Shown: positions 24,607 to 33,075 of the stretch, piece by piece | How the letters are laid out: every line of letters begins with the position of its first letter | Numbering within the stretch: the stretch's first letter is position 1 | DNA from: Acidimicrobiia bacterium | GTDB taxonomy: Bacteria; Actinomycetota; Acidimicrobiia; Acidimicrobiales; Aldehydirespiratoraceae | DNA length: 52,706 bases | Direction of reading: 5' to 3' | NCBI GenBank assembly: GCA_024421085.1 | Contig: JAHQYN010000010.1 | Location: 1-52,706 of the forward strand | Notes under the pieces: model-generated | Database searches by the model: none | The model's input: the letters and a program-made list of their open reading frames with translations, nothing else | What the model was told of the DNA's origin: nothing | Program-made: the position numbers and the translations under genes

Positions 24607-27057
24607 TCACATGCGCAGCCGTGCGCTGGCGGGATCGTAGATCGGTCTGTCGAGCACCCGCGCGCCGCGGAGCTCGCCTACGACCTGCACCTCCAATTCA
24701 GTGCCCGACACCGCCGTTTCGGGGGCCAGATAGGCGAATCCCAACCCTTGCCCGACGTGGTGCCCGTAAGCGCCGGTGGTTATCAGGCCGACCGGTCTGC
24801 CGTCGGCGTAGACCGCGTCGCTGCCGTGCACGTCGGCGCCGTCGGTGTCGACCGCCAGATAGGCGAGCTGCCAGCGGTGGGGTCGCCGGCCTGAGATGAC
24901 TTGTGACCGCCGCTCGAGCAGTGCCTCGCGGCCCACGAAGTAGCCCTTGTCGACCTTGACGAAACGGTGCAGGCCGGCCTCGTCGGGGCCGACGTCGTGG
25001 GTGAGGTCGCGGCTGATCATGTACTGCTTCTCCAGGCGCAGCGAGTCGAGCGCATGGTTGCCGACATTGGCGACTCCGAGTTCCGCGCCGGCCTCCCACA
25101 GCGCGTCGTAGAGCGTCCCCAGATCGTCGCTGGGGGCGTGCAGCTCCCAGCCTAGTTCGCCCACGAAGCCCACCCGAAGCGCCCGCAAGTCGACGCCAGC
25201 CACGCTGATGTCGGCTGCGCTGAGCCACGGGAACGCCTGGTTGCAAAGATCGTCGTTCGTGCACTTCGACAGCAGTTGGCGCGCCGCGGGGCCGGCGATG
25301 GCGACGACTCCGAGATCGTCTGAGCGCACGCGCAGATCCGCCCTGGCACCAGCGGGGAAGTGAGTCTCGAAGTACTCGCGGTCCTTCTGTTCGCCCACTG
25401 CGGCCGACACCAGATAGAAGTGGTCCTCCGCGAGGCGGGTGATGGTGGCCTCTCCTTCGATCCGGCCCGTCGGTGTAAGGAAGTAGCTGAGGGCGATCCG
25501 TCCGACCGCGGGCAGCGCGTTCGTTGTGAGCGAGTCGAGCACCGCCGCGGCGTCGGGCCCGATGAAGTCGAACTTGGCGAAGGCGGTGCTGTCGAGAATG
25601 CCGACACGTTCCCGCACGGCGCGGCACTCCTCGGCCACGACCGGGAACCAGTCGGTGTGGCGGAACGCCACGACGTCTCGTTGCGCCAGACCAGCGACGG
25701 TCGGATACCACTTGGGCCTCTCCCACCCGTAGACCTGGGTGAACACTGCACCCTTGTCTGCGAGTCGCTCATAGAGGGGGGTGGTCCGGTAGGGCCGGGC
25801 GGCGGGGTGCTCGAGCCCTGGAACCGGGGTCTGGTGACGGTACTCGTAGTCCTCGGTCCCCTTGATGCGTCCATAGCGCATGGCGTCGTCGGGCGCCACG
25901 AAGCCGAAGCGGCGGGCGTCGTAGCCCCGCACGTTCACCTCGGTCTCCCCGTGGACCATCCAGCGGGCCAGTTCGCGGCCTAGGCCCGGGCCGTCGGCAA
26001 TCCCGACCTGCACGCCAGCCATCATCCAGTAGTTGGGGACTCCCGATGGCCCGAGCAACGGCTCCCCGTCGGGTGTGTGGGCGATCGCGCCCCTGATGAC
26101 CTGCTTGATGCCCAGCGGCGCCAGGATCGGCACCCGTTCGAAGGCACGGGCCAGCCAGAAGCCGATCCGCTCATAGTCCGCGGGAAACAGGGGGTTCTCG
26201 AGCGACCAGGCGGGGCCGTCGTGCCAGGCGGCCTCGGCGTTGCGCTGCTCGTAGATGCCGATCAGTGCCGACTGCTGTTCCTGGCGCACATACCCGGAGA
26301 CGTAGTCGTCGCGCATCACCGGGAGCTCGTGGTCCAAGTCGGCGAACTCGGCGACCACGTCGGTGATCAGGTAGCTGTGCGCGGCGTTGGCCATGGGAAC
26401 CGACAGGCCGACCATCTGCGCCACCTGATGGGCGTAGCACCCGGCGGCGTTGACGACATGTTCGGCGCGCACGGCGCCCTTCTCGGTCTCAACGTCGAAC
26501 TGCCCGTCGGGGCACCGCTCGATTGCGAGCACCCGGTTGCGGCGGCTCAGTTGCGCGCCCCTGCTGCGGGCAACGGCGATCATTGCGTTGGTGGCCCCGC
26601 TGGGGTCAACGTGGCCGTCGTCGGGCGTCCAGACCGCGCCGAGCATCTCATCGACGTCATAGAAGGGGTGCCGCTGGGCGACGAAGTCGCTGTCTACCCA
26701 GTCCATGTGGTTGCCCGCATAGTCGGCCACGCCCAACTGGCTGCGGAGCCAGTCGACCTCGACGGGTTCGTAGGCCACCCGCAGGCTCCCGCTGTTGTGC
26801 CAGGAGGTGGCGACGCCGCTCTCGTCGGGCAGTGAGGCGTAGAGTTCGCAGCCGTACTTGCGGAAGTGGGCGAGGGTGTAGCTCGACACGGAGTGGGTGA
26901 TCTGGCCGGCTGCATGCCAGGTTGACCCGGAGGTTAACTCTGCCTTCTCGATGAGCAGGGTGTCTGTCCAACCTTCGTGGGCGAGGTGGTAGAGGAGGCT
27001 CGCGCCACAGATGCCCCCGCCGACGATGACCACCTGAGCCGATTCGGGAATCGCCAT
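24607..27057 (-). CDS. Dimethylglycine/sarcosine dehydrogenase-like flavoprotein (FAD domain plus GcvT domain)
   Basis: 816 residues, the usual length for DMGDH/SarDH. N-terminal FAD fold (VVIVGGGICGASLLYHLA), STWHAAGQITHS with the His that binds FAD covalently in this family, GDGPG-like loop in GIADGPGLGRELARW, then a GcvT-type folate domain (LTPTGRIEGEATITRL, RVGFVGELGWELHAP). It should oxidise an N-methyl group and pass it to tetrahydrofolate as 5,10-methylene-THF. Divergent from the M24/RpiR/Rieske operon with a 42-bp dyad between. ATG 27057 chosen; ATG 27075 inside the dyad is possible. Substrate not provable from sequence. Confidence 0.85.
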   Translation of the reverse strand: MAIPESAQVVIVGGGICGASLLYHLAHEGWTDTLLIEKAELTSGSTWHAAGQITHSVSSYTLAHFRKYGCELYASLPDESGVATSWHNSGSLRVAYEPVEVDWLRSQLGVADYAGNHMDWVDSDFVAQRHPFYDVDEMLGAVWTPDDGHVDPSGATNAMIAVARSRGAQLSRRNRVLAIERCPDGQFDVETEKGAVRAEHVVNAAGCYAHQVAQMVGLSVPMANAAHSYLITDVVAEFADLDHELPVMRDDYVSGYVRQEQQSALIGIYEQRNAEAAWHDGPAWSLENPLFPADYERIGFWLARAFERVPILAPLGIKQVIRGAIAHTPDGEPLLGPSGVPNYWMMAGVQVGIADGPGLGRELARWMVHGETEVNVRGYDARRFGFVAPDDAMRYGRIKGTEDYEYRHQTPVPGLEHPAARPYRTTPLYERLADKGAVFTQVYGWERPKWYPTVAGLAQRDVVAFRHTDWFPVVAEECRAVRERVGILDSTAFAKFDFIGPDAAAVLDSLTTNALPAVGRIALSYFLTPTGRIEGEATITRLAEDHFYLVSAAVGEQKDREYFETHFPAGARADLRVRSDDLGVVAIAGPAARQLLSKCTNDDLCNQAFPWLSAADISVAGVDLRALRVGFVGELGWELHAPSDDLGTLYDALWEAGAELGVANVGNHALDSLRLEKQYMISRDLTHDVGPDEAGLHRFVKVDKGYFVGREALLERRSQVISGRRPHRWQLAYLAVDTDGADVHGSDAVYADGRPVGLITTGAYGHHVGQGLGFAYLAPETAVSGTELEVQVVGELRGARVLDRPIYDPASARLRM

Positions 27058-27060
27058 TGG

Positions 27061-27102
27061 CAACAAACATACCATGTTCGGACAAATATGGTACAGTTGT
27101 TG
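27061..27102. promoter_or_regulatory. 42-bp interrupted dyad: shared operator/divergent promoter
   Basis: CAACAA (27061-27066) and TTGTTG (27097-27102), and TACCAT (27070-27075) and ATGGTA (27088-27093), are mirror pairs about the same centre, 27081.5. TACCAT fits TAnnnT, so each inner arm can be a -10 box for one direction. The dyad is a strong candidate site for the RpiR regulator coded at 28278. Confidence 0.65.
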
Positions 27103-27105
27103 CTG

Positions 27106-28281
27106 ATGAACGGGTTGCCTGTCCTGTCGAAACCAGACATCGATATCGATGCGCTGCGGGCCTACCGACTCGGCCGTGTGGTCGAACAGATGGACAACGC
27201 CGACGTGGACCTGTTGGTGCTGTTCAACCCAGTGAGCCTGCGCTACGCCGCGGATTGGCGGGAGTACGCGGTGTTCCAGTCGCGGATTCAGGTCTTCGAC
27301 CTGTTCGTGCGGCGTGACGGCACGATGGTGCTGCACGGCGGTTACGGCGTGTCGTCGGCGGCGAACGTCGAGCAGCGCCCGAGTCATGCGTTGAACTGCT
27401 TCGACGGCGGCCTGGACCTTGAAGCGCGCGCCGCCCGCTTCGCCGCCGACGTGCAGGCGGCGACCGACAGGGGCGCGCGGATCGCAGTCGAGCAGGCCAA
27501 TCCGTGCGCCGTCGGCGCGCTGCGCGATCTTGGTCTGCGGGTCATCGACGCCGAACCGCTGATGGAAGCAGCCCGCTACGTCAAGTCTGCTGAGGAGATC
27601 CAGTGCCTGAGGCACTCGATCGCGGTCGCTGAGGCGGCCATCGGCTTGATGCAGGGTGCATCCGAGCCCGGAGTCACCGAGAACGAACTGCTGGCCCTGC
27701 TCCATCAGGTGAACATCGCCAATGACGGCGAATGGATCGACGCGCGCATGCTGAGCAGCGGACCCCGCACCAACCCCTGGTACCAGATGGCCATCGACCG
27801 TGAGATCGCGGCCGGTGACTTCGTGGCGATGGACACCGACATGATCGGGCCCTTCGGCTATTGCGCCGACATCTCCAGGACTTGGGTGGTGGGCGAGTCT
27901 CCCAGCGAGCAGCAGCGAGAGTTGTACCGGCTGGCGCACGCCGAGATCACCCACAACGCCATGCTGCTGGAGCCCAAACGGACCTTCCGGGAGGTCTCCG
28001 AGAACGCCTTCCGACAGCGTCAGGAGTTCATAGCGCACCGCTACACCTGCCTGTCGCACGGTGTCGGGATGACCGACGAGTACCCGAAGATCGTCTACCG
28101 GCAGGACTGGGAGAACGACGGTTACGACGGCGAGATCCTCCCCGACACGGTGATGACCGTCGAGAGTTTCGTCGGCTCTGACCGCGGTGGGCCCGGAGTC
28201 AAGCTCGAAGACATGTACCTGGTGACCTCCGACGGTCCGCAGCGCCTGTCAACCTACCCCTTCGAGGAGGCCCTGCTGTGA
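27106..28281 (+). CDS. M24-fold metalloprotein, candidate DMSP lyase DddP
   Basis: 391 residues of pita-bread fold. Metal residues can be placed at D243, D245, D255, H318, E353 and E368, with D324 six residues after the His. From memory the set for DddP is D295, D297, D307, H371, E406, E421 with base D377: the same spacing with a single one-residue gap. Aminopeptidase-type M24 enzymes do not have an Asp at His+6. DddP cleaves dimethylsulfoniopropionate to DMS and acrylate with iron. Alternatives are ectoine hydrolase or another C-N hydrolase of this clade. First gene of an operon; stop overlaps the RpiR start (GTGA). ATG 27088 is a second possible start. Confidence 0.68.
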   Translation: MNGLPVLSKPDIDIDALRAYRLGRVVEQMDNADVDLLVLFNPVSLRYAADWREYAVFQSRIQVFDLFVRRDGTMVLHGGYGVSSAANVEQRPSHALNCFDGGLDLEARAARFAADVQAATDRGARIAVEQANPCAVGALRDLGLRVIDAEPLMEAARYVKSAEEIQCLRHSIAVAEAAIGLMQGASEPGVTENELLALLHQVNIANDGEWIDARMLSSGPRTNPWYQMAIDREIAAGDFVAMDTDMIGPFGYCADISRTWVVGESPSEQQRELYRLAHAEITHNAMLLEPKRTFREVSENAFRQRQEFIAHRYTCLSHGVGMTDEYPKIVYRQDWENDGYDGEILPDTVMTVESFVGSDRGGPGVKLEDMYLVTSDGPQRLSTYPFEEALL

Positions 28282-29348
28282 GCGCCGCTCACCCGATCAA
28301 CGCTGTGGCTCCGATCAACGCTGTGGCTCCGATCAACGCTGTGGCTCCGATCAACGCTGTGGTTCTGGATGACGCTGTGGCTCCGATCAACGCTGTGGCT
28401 CCGATCAACGCTGTGGGTCTGGATGACGCTGTGGCTCCGATCAACGCTGTGGTTCTGGATGACGCTGTGTCGTCGGGTGATCCCGCGCCGGTCCTGCTGA
28501 CCCTGACGAGTGCGCTGGAGACGATGTCGCCCCAGGTGCGTCGAGCGGCGACCTATGTTCTGAACCATCCCGGCGAGGTGGCGGTGGCCTCCATGAGGGC
28601 GATCGCCGAGGCTGCCGAGGTGAAGCCCAACACCCTGGTGCGGATGGCTCGGGCGGTCGGCTTCGACGGCTATGAGGACTTCCGTTCCCCGTTCCGTAAG
28701 CAGGCCGCCGACGGCACCCCCTCATTCCCGGATCGGGCGCGGTTCCTGCAGTCGATCAACAAGGGGGGTCGTCACGGCACCCTGTTGGCCGACATGGCCT
28801 CTGCGGCCCTGGGCAATGTCGAGTCAATGTTCTCGGAGGTTCACACCAGCGGCCTGAAAGCCGCCGCCGACCTCATCGATGCCTCCCGCCGCACCAACGT
28901 GCTGGGGGTGGGGACGGCAAAGCCGCTGGCGGAGAACTTCGCATATGTCGCAAGCATGGCGCTGAGCAACGTGACCGCCATTCCCACCATCGGGTTGGCG
29001 ATCGACGACGTGGTGCGGATGGGGACCGACGACGTGCTGCTGGCCATGACCTTCAGCCCCTGTCGCGCGGAGATCGTCGAAGCCGTGCGCCTGGCCGTGG
29101 AGCGGGACGTTCCGGTGATATCGGTCTCCGACAGCTGGGCCGCGCCGATCATGGCTTCGGCGACCGAGGCCTTCGTGGTCCAATCAGACTCACCGTTGCC
29201 GTTCTCCTCCAACGTTGCCGCGGTCGCCCTGTTGGAGGTCCTGCTGGCTTTCATGATGGCCGACTCGCCCGACGATGTAGCCGGTGCGATCGACTCCTTC
29301 CACGCCAACCGCCGCTCCGCCGGCGTCTACACCGACTACCTCCAATGA
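28278..29348 (+). CDS. RpiR-family regulator with repeat-expanded N-terminus
   Basis: 356 residues. The first ~65 are ten hexapeptides of types APINAV and VLDDAV. Then an RpiR HTH (LETMSPQVRRAATYVLNHPGEVA, SMRAIAEAAEVKPNTLVRMARAVGF) and a SIS sugar-phosphate-type domain (TNVLGVGTAKPLAENFAY, DDVLLAMTFSPCRAEIVEAV, PVISVSDSWAAPI). RpiR proteins sense small ligands through SIS and bind inverted repeats. It lies inside the operon it probably controls. GTG start overlaps the M24 stop; a start after the repeats (near 28464) would also give a normal-size protein. Confidence 0.85.
   Translation: MSAAHPINAVAPINAVAPINAVAPINAVVLDDAVAPINAVAPINAVGLDDAVAPINAVVLDDAVSSGDPAPVLLTLTSALETMSPQVRRAATYVLNHPGEVAVASMRAIAEAAEVKPNTLVRMARAVGFDGYEDFRSPFRKQAADGTPSFPDRARFLQSINKGGRHGTLLADMASAALGNVESMFSEVHTSGLKAAADLIDASRRTNVLGVGTAKPLAENFAYVASMALSNVTAIPTIGLAIDDVVRMGTDDVLLAMTFSPCRAEIVEAVRLAVERDVPVISVSDSWAAPIMASATEAFVVQSDSPLPFSSNVAAVALLEVLLAFMMADSPDDVAGAIDSFHANRRSAGVYTDYLQ
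28290..28469. repeat. Ten 18-bp coding units at the N-terminus of the RpiR gene
   Basis: Units GCTCCGATCAACGCTGTG (A type) and GTTCTGGATGACGCTGTG (V type) alternate irregularly: A-like four times, V, A, A, V-like, A, V. Almost no synonymous drift, so the expansion is recent. Confidence 0.92.
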
Positions 29349-30478
29349 CCACACAAAACCCCTCCCCGCCCACCCCGCCCACCCCGCCCACCCCCGGCGA
29401 CTATTACGTGCCGGGGTTGGCCAGTGAGTATGTGGCGGAGCGGTACGGGATCGCCGTGGCAGATGTCGCCAAGCTGGGCTCGGCAGAGAACCCCCACGGT
29501 GCTTCCCCCAGAGCACGCGCCGCGGTGGCCGAAGCAATGGACCGGCTGCACCTCTATCCGTCGTGGACCGCCGAGCCGCTTCGCCAGAAAATCGCCGACA
29601 CCCGCGGATACCAGCCTGAACAGGTGATCTGCGGCGCAGGCGAGACCGAGATCATCTCGCTGATCATCAGGGCTTTCAGCGGACCGGGCGGCAGGATACA
29701 GATGCCCGGGCCGTGCTTCCCGATCTACCACCTGTTCGCGGAGGCGGAAGGGCGAGTGCCGGTACTGGTGCATGAGGCGACCGACCGCACCTCGATGGCG
29801 CTCGACGTCGACGCCTACATTGCCGCGGTCGACCCCGACACGCGCATCGTCTTTGTCACCAATCCACACAGCCCCTCGGGCACTTGGCTGACCGAGGCGG
29901 ACGTCCGTCGCATCATCGAGGCGGCCCCCCACGCCCTAGTCGTGCTCGACGAGGCCTACGTCCACTACTCCAACACGGCCGGCTACATCCATCTGGGGAG
30001 GGAATACAGCCATGTGGCCGTCCTTCGCACGTTCTCCAAGGCATACGGCCTGGCGGGGCTGCGCGTCGGTTTCGGCGTGGCCGCCCGCCCGATAATCGAC
30101 ACCCTGCTGGCGGTGAAACCCACCTGGAACATGGGGCAACTGCAGATCGCCGGCGGCATCGCGGCCCTCGACGACGACGAGCACGTCGCTCGCACGGTGG
30201 CCACAATCAGCGACGCCAAGAAGCATGTGCAGCGCCGTTTCGGCGAACTGGACAGGTTCCGGATGGTGCCCGAGAGCCGCTCCAACTTCTTCCTCGTGGA
30301 GATTCTCGATCCCGACACGGACTCGACGGAGGTGTTTAACGGGCTGCTCGAGAGGGGTGTGATCGTGAAGGACGGTGCAGCATCGTGGCGGGGGCTGGGC
30401 GACCGCTTCCTGCGCTGCGACGTGAACCTCAAGGAACGCATGGACCAGCTCGTCGGGGCGCTGGCAGACTTGGACTAG
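29345..30478 (+). CDS. HisC-like class I/II PLP enzyme
   Basis: 377 residues of fold-type I: KLGSAENPHGASP (substrate loop), VICGAGETEIISLIIRAF, FVTNPHSPSGTW, VVLDEAYVHY and the PLP lysine in RTFSKAYGLAGLRVGF, with the Arg of SRSNFFLV. Close to histidinol-phosphate aminotransferases, but the family also holds decarboxylases such as CobD. Placed between RpiR and the Rieske oxygenase, it more likely transaminates or decarboxylates an intermediate of this catabolic unit than makes histidine. The start overlaps the RpiR stop (ATGA). The N-terminus carries a 9-bp repeat coding PPT. Confidence 0.82.
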   Translation: MTTQNPSPPTPPTPPTPGDYYVPGLASEYVAERYGIAVADVAKLGSAENPHGASPRARAAVAEAMDRLHLYPSWTAEPLRQKIADTRGYQPEQVICGAGETEIISLIIRAFSGPGGRIQMPGPCFPIYHLFAEAEGRVPVLVHEATDRTSMALDVDAYIAAVDPDTRIVFVTNPHSPSGTWLTEADVRRIIEAAPHALVVLDEAYVHYSNTAGYIHLGREYSHVAVLRTFSKAYGLAGLRVGFGVAARPIIDTLLAVKPTWNMGQLQIAGGIAALDDDEHVARTVATISDAKKHVQRRFGELDRFRMVPESRSNFFLVEILDPDTDSTEVFNGLLERGVIVKDGAASWRGLGDRFLRCDVNLKERMDQLVGALADLD

Positions 30479-30557
30479 CAGTGTCGGCCTGCACCGACGG
30501 GAGAGGCGCGGCAGGGAGCGGTGCAAACTGGGAGAGGCGACGATAGGAGAGGCGACA

Positions 30558-31622
30558 ATGGGAGACACCGACTACAGGGGGATCGACGCCCGCTACTACA
30601 CAGATCCCGAGATCTTCGCCCGTGAACTCGAGTGCATCTTCGCCCGCAGTTGGCAGCTTGTCGGGCATCGCACGCAGGTCGCCGCCCCCGGCTGGCTGTT
30701 CACGGCCCGAGTCGCCGACGAGAGCGTGATCGTGGTGAACGACGACGGCTTGATCCGCGGTTTCTACAACGTCTGTCAACACCGCGGCCACCAGTTGGTT
30801 GCCGCTGACGCAGCCGAGGTGTCGAGCATCACCTGCCCTTATCACGCCTGGTCATACAACCTGTCGGGGCGCTTGACAAGTGCCCGTGGAGAGGATGTGG
30901 GCGAGCTGTGCGTGCCGTCGGTTCGAGTCGAGTCGATGGCGGGTTTCCTGTTCGTCAACCTCGACCCCGACGCCCCCTCACTGGAAGCGACAGTCCCCGG
31001 GATCGCCGCGGAGCTGCAGGCGATCGCGCCCGACTCCAGCGAACGGATGCTGACCTCGAGGCGCACCCACCTGATCTCCGCCAACTGGAAGGTGGCCGTC
31101 GAGAACTACAACGAGTGCTACCACTGTCCCAACGTGCACAAGACCTTCACCGCCGGAGTGGTCACTCCCGGGAGCTACCGGATAACCCCGCGAGGTTTCA
31201 CGATCCACCACACCGCGCAGGGGCCGTCGCCGGAGCGCTCGGCCTACACCCGCGGGGCCGACAGCCGCGAATACGGCGCCTTCTACACCTGGCCGGTGTC
31301 TTCGATACAGTGCTACCCGGGGCGTGTGCTCAACACCTTCCGCTGGGTTCCGGTGGCCGTCGAGCAGACCCTGCTGATCCGTGAGTGGTGGTTCGACCGG
31401 ACTGAGCCGACGCCGGAACAACGCGAGGTGATCGAACTCGACTGGGACACGACCGTGAGCGAGGACTTCGACCTCATGGACTCCGTTCAACGGGGCGTGG
31501 CCAGCCGCGGCTATCGTCCGGGTCCGCTGATCGTAGACCCGAGCGGCACCGCCGACGTGCATGCCGAGAACGCCGTGCCTCATCTCCATGCCCTGTTGCT
31601 TGAAGCGCTCGGCGACCGCTAG
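30558..31622 (+). CDS. Rieske oxygenase alpha subunit of the betaine/carnitine type
   Basis: 354 residues. The Rieske cluster is C73-x-H75 and C93-x2-H96 (CQHRGH, CPYHAW). The mononuclear iron site is in ENYNECYHCPNVH (H189 and H194), with a carboxylate expected from EDFDLMD near the C-terminus. The ENYNECYHC motif is seen in GbcA, CntA and stachydrine-demethylase relatives, which oxidise an N-methyl or C-N bond of quaternary amines, rather than in aromatic-ring dioxygenases. It needs a reductase, which is not in the window. A good RBS (GGAGAGG) precedes the ATG. Product could feed the DMGDH-like enzyme. Confidence 0.85.
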   Translation: MGDTDYRGIDARYYTDPEIFARELECIFARSWQLVGHRTQVAAPGWLFTARVADESVIVVNDDGLIRGFYNVCQHRGHQLVAADAAEVSSITCPYHAWSYNLSGRLTSARGEDVGELCVPSVRVESMAGFLFVNLDPDAPSLEATVPGIAAELQAIAPDSSERMLTSRRTHLISANWKVAVENYNECYHCPNVHKTFTAGVVTPGSYRITPRGFTIHHTAQGPSPERSAYTRGADSREYGAFYTWPVSSIQCYPGRVLNTFRWVPVAVEQTLLIREWWFDRTEPTPEQREVIELDWDTTVSEDFDLMDSVQRGVASRGYRPGPLIVDPSGTADVHAENAVPHLHALLLEALGDR

Positions 31623-31692
31623 TGGCCCGGCCGGAGTCGCTGACCCGAGCGCTCGGTGACCGCTAGTGGCCCGGCCGGAGTCGCTGACCCGC
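31605..31692. repeat. 44-bp tandem duplication at a stop/start junction
   Basis: 31605-31648 and 31649-31692 agree at 42 of 44 positions. Copy 1 contains the Rieske stop in the form TAGTG; copy 2 contains TAGTG again, whose GTG (31666) is the start of the PrpD-family gene. The GTG of copy 1 is out of frame with it. Confidence 0.9.
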
Positions 31693-33075
31693 GACCTCGC
31701 AGACTTTCTCGCCGGGCTGAGCGGCCGGGTTGACGGGAGGCTGTTGGCTCGGTCAACCGATGCCTTGATCGACACCCTGGGATGCATGGCCTTCGGCGCC
31801 TCCCAACCCTGGTCGCAGGCCGCAATCGCCCATGGGTTGGCAACGGGAGGGGAGGGCTCGGCCACGGTGGTCGGGCACCGGGCCAAGACCACCCCGGCGA
31901 TGGCGGCGTTCGCCAACGGAGCGTCGGCTCACGCGTTTGAGCTCGATGACGTGCATGAGGAGGCGATCAGCCACCCCGGCGCAGTCGTGGTCGCGGCGGC
32001 ACTGGCGCTCGCCGAGGAGTCGGGGGTGACGAGTCTGGACCTCAGCGAGGCGATCGTGATCGGCTATGAGGCCATGGGTCGAGCGGGGATAGCCGTGGGA
32101 CCGGCAGCCCACATGCTGGCGGGATTCCATCCGACTTCGATGTCGGGGGTCTTCGGATCGGCGGCGGCGGCCGGCCGACTGCTCGGTTTCGACGCAGCGA
32201 GGTTGAACCACGCTTTCGGGGTGGCGGTGTCGTTGGCCTCGGGGACCATGGAGTTCGCCGCCTCGGGAGGGATGGCCAAGCGGATGCACGCCGGGCGTGC
32301 CGCTGAGGCGGGCCTGTTGGCAGCATCACTTGCGGCCCACGGGTTTGAGGGCGCCGCCGACGGGCTGGCCGGCAGGTACGGGTTCTGCAATGTGTTCGGC
32401 ACCGCGCCCGCGACTGAACTGCTTACTGAGGCGCTCGGCAGCCGGTGGATGATCGACGAGATCACCGTCAAGCCCTACGCGGCCTGCAGCGACATTCATC
32501 CGCTGATCCAGGCCACCGCCGAGTTGCGGGCCGAGCATCGACTGACCGCAGGCCAGATCGACCGGATCGAGGCCGAGTGCCCCACCAAGGCGGCCACCCA
32601 GAACAGCATGGACGGAACGACGTCGGTCATGGCCGCTCAGTATTCGGCGCAGTTCAACATCGCTGCGGCGATCCTCGCCGATCCCGGCGACCCGGCAACC
32701 TATGGGCCGGAGCGGATCGGGTGCCCCGCGATCGCAGATCTTCAGGCCCGGGTGGTGTCGCTGCGCGCGGCTGAGCAGTTCGACGAGACGTACGCCAAGA
32801 AGATGGGCGGCGGGGTGCGGATCTTCCTTCGCAGTGGCGAGGTCCTCGAACGGACGGTCCACGGCCAGTGGGGGTCGATGCACGACCCGCTGAGCCCACA
32901 ACAGATCGATGCCAAGTTCGCTTCGCTGGTCTCAGGCTCGGCAGCGACCGACCTCGCTGCGACACTCCGCAGCCACCTTGCCGATCCGTCGCGCCCGGTC
33001 CGTGGGATGCTGCGCCGCATAGGAGTCGAGTCCGAATCCAAGCAGTTGTTGCCCAGAGAGAAGGTTCAACCATGA
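31666..33075 (+). CDS. MmgE/PrpD family protein
   Basis: 469 residues along the PrpD fold: IDTLGCMAFGAS, ANGASAHAFELDDVHEEAISHPG, MLAGFHPTSMSGVFGSAAAAGRLLG, KPYAACSDIHP and a small C-terminal domain. Members include 2-methylcitrate dehydratase, cis-aconitate decarboxylase and iminodisuccinate epimerase; the real reaction of most is unknown. In this operon it may act on an acid left after removal of the onium group. GTG start in the second copy of the 44-bp duplication; the stop overlaps the sulfotransferase ATG (ATGA). Confidence 0.82.
   Translation: MARPESLTRDLADFLAGLSGRVDGRLLARSTDALIDTLGCMAFGASQPWSQAAIAHGLATGGEGSATVVGHRAKTTPAMAAFANGASAHAFELDDVHEEAISHPGAVVVAAALALAEESGVTSLDLSEAIVIGYEAMGRAGIAVGPAAHMLAGFHPTSMSGVFGSAAAAGRLLGFDAARLNHAFGVAVSLASGTMEFAASGGMAKRMHAGRAAEAGLLAASLAAHGFEGAADGLAGRYGFCNVFGTAPATELLTEALGSRWMIDEITVKPYAACSDIHPLIQATAELRAEHRLTAGQIDRIEAECPTKAATQNSMDGTTSVMAAQYSAQFNIAAAILADPGDPATYGPERIGCPAIADLQARVVSLRAAEQFDETYAKKMGGGVRIFLRSGEVLERTVHGQWGSMHDPLSPQQIDAKFASLVSGSAATDLAATLRSHLADPSRPVRGMLRRIGVESESKQLLPREKVQP

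Noticed and set aside
27058-28059. Upstream extension of the DMGDH-like minus-strand frame to 1,150 residues
   Set aside because: The extra 334 residues are the exact antisense of the M24 gene and have no fold; high GC keeps the frame open.
27106-28281. Creatinase feeding a sarcosine dehydrogenase
   Set aside because: Attractive because of the DMGDH-like neighbour, but creatinase lacks the full metal set that is present here.
29345-30478. Biosynthetic hisC linked to the hisB/hisH relic
   Set aside because: It is 15 kb away, in a different operon with coupled starts, and its neighbours are catabolic.
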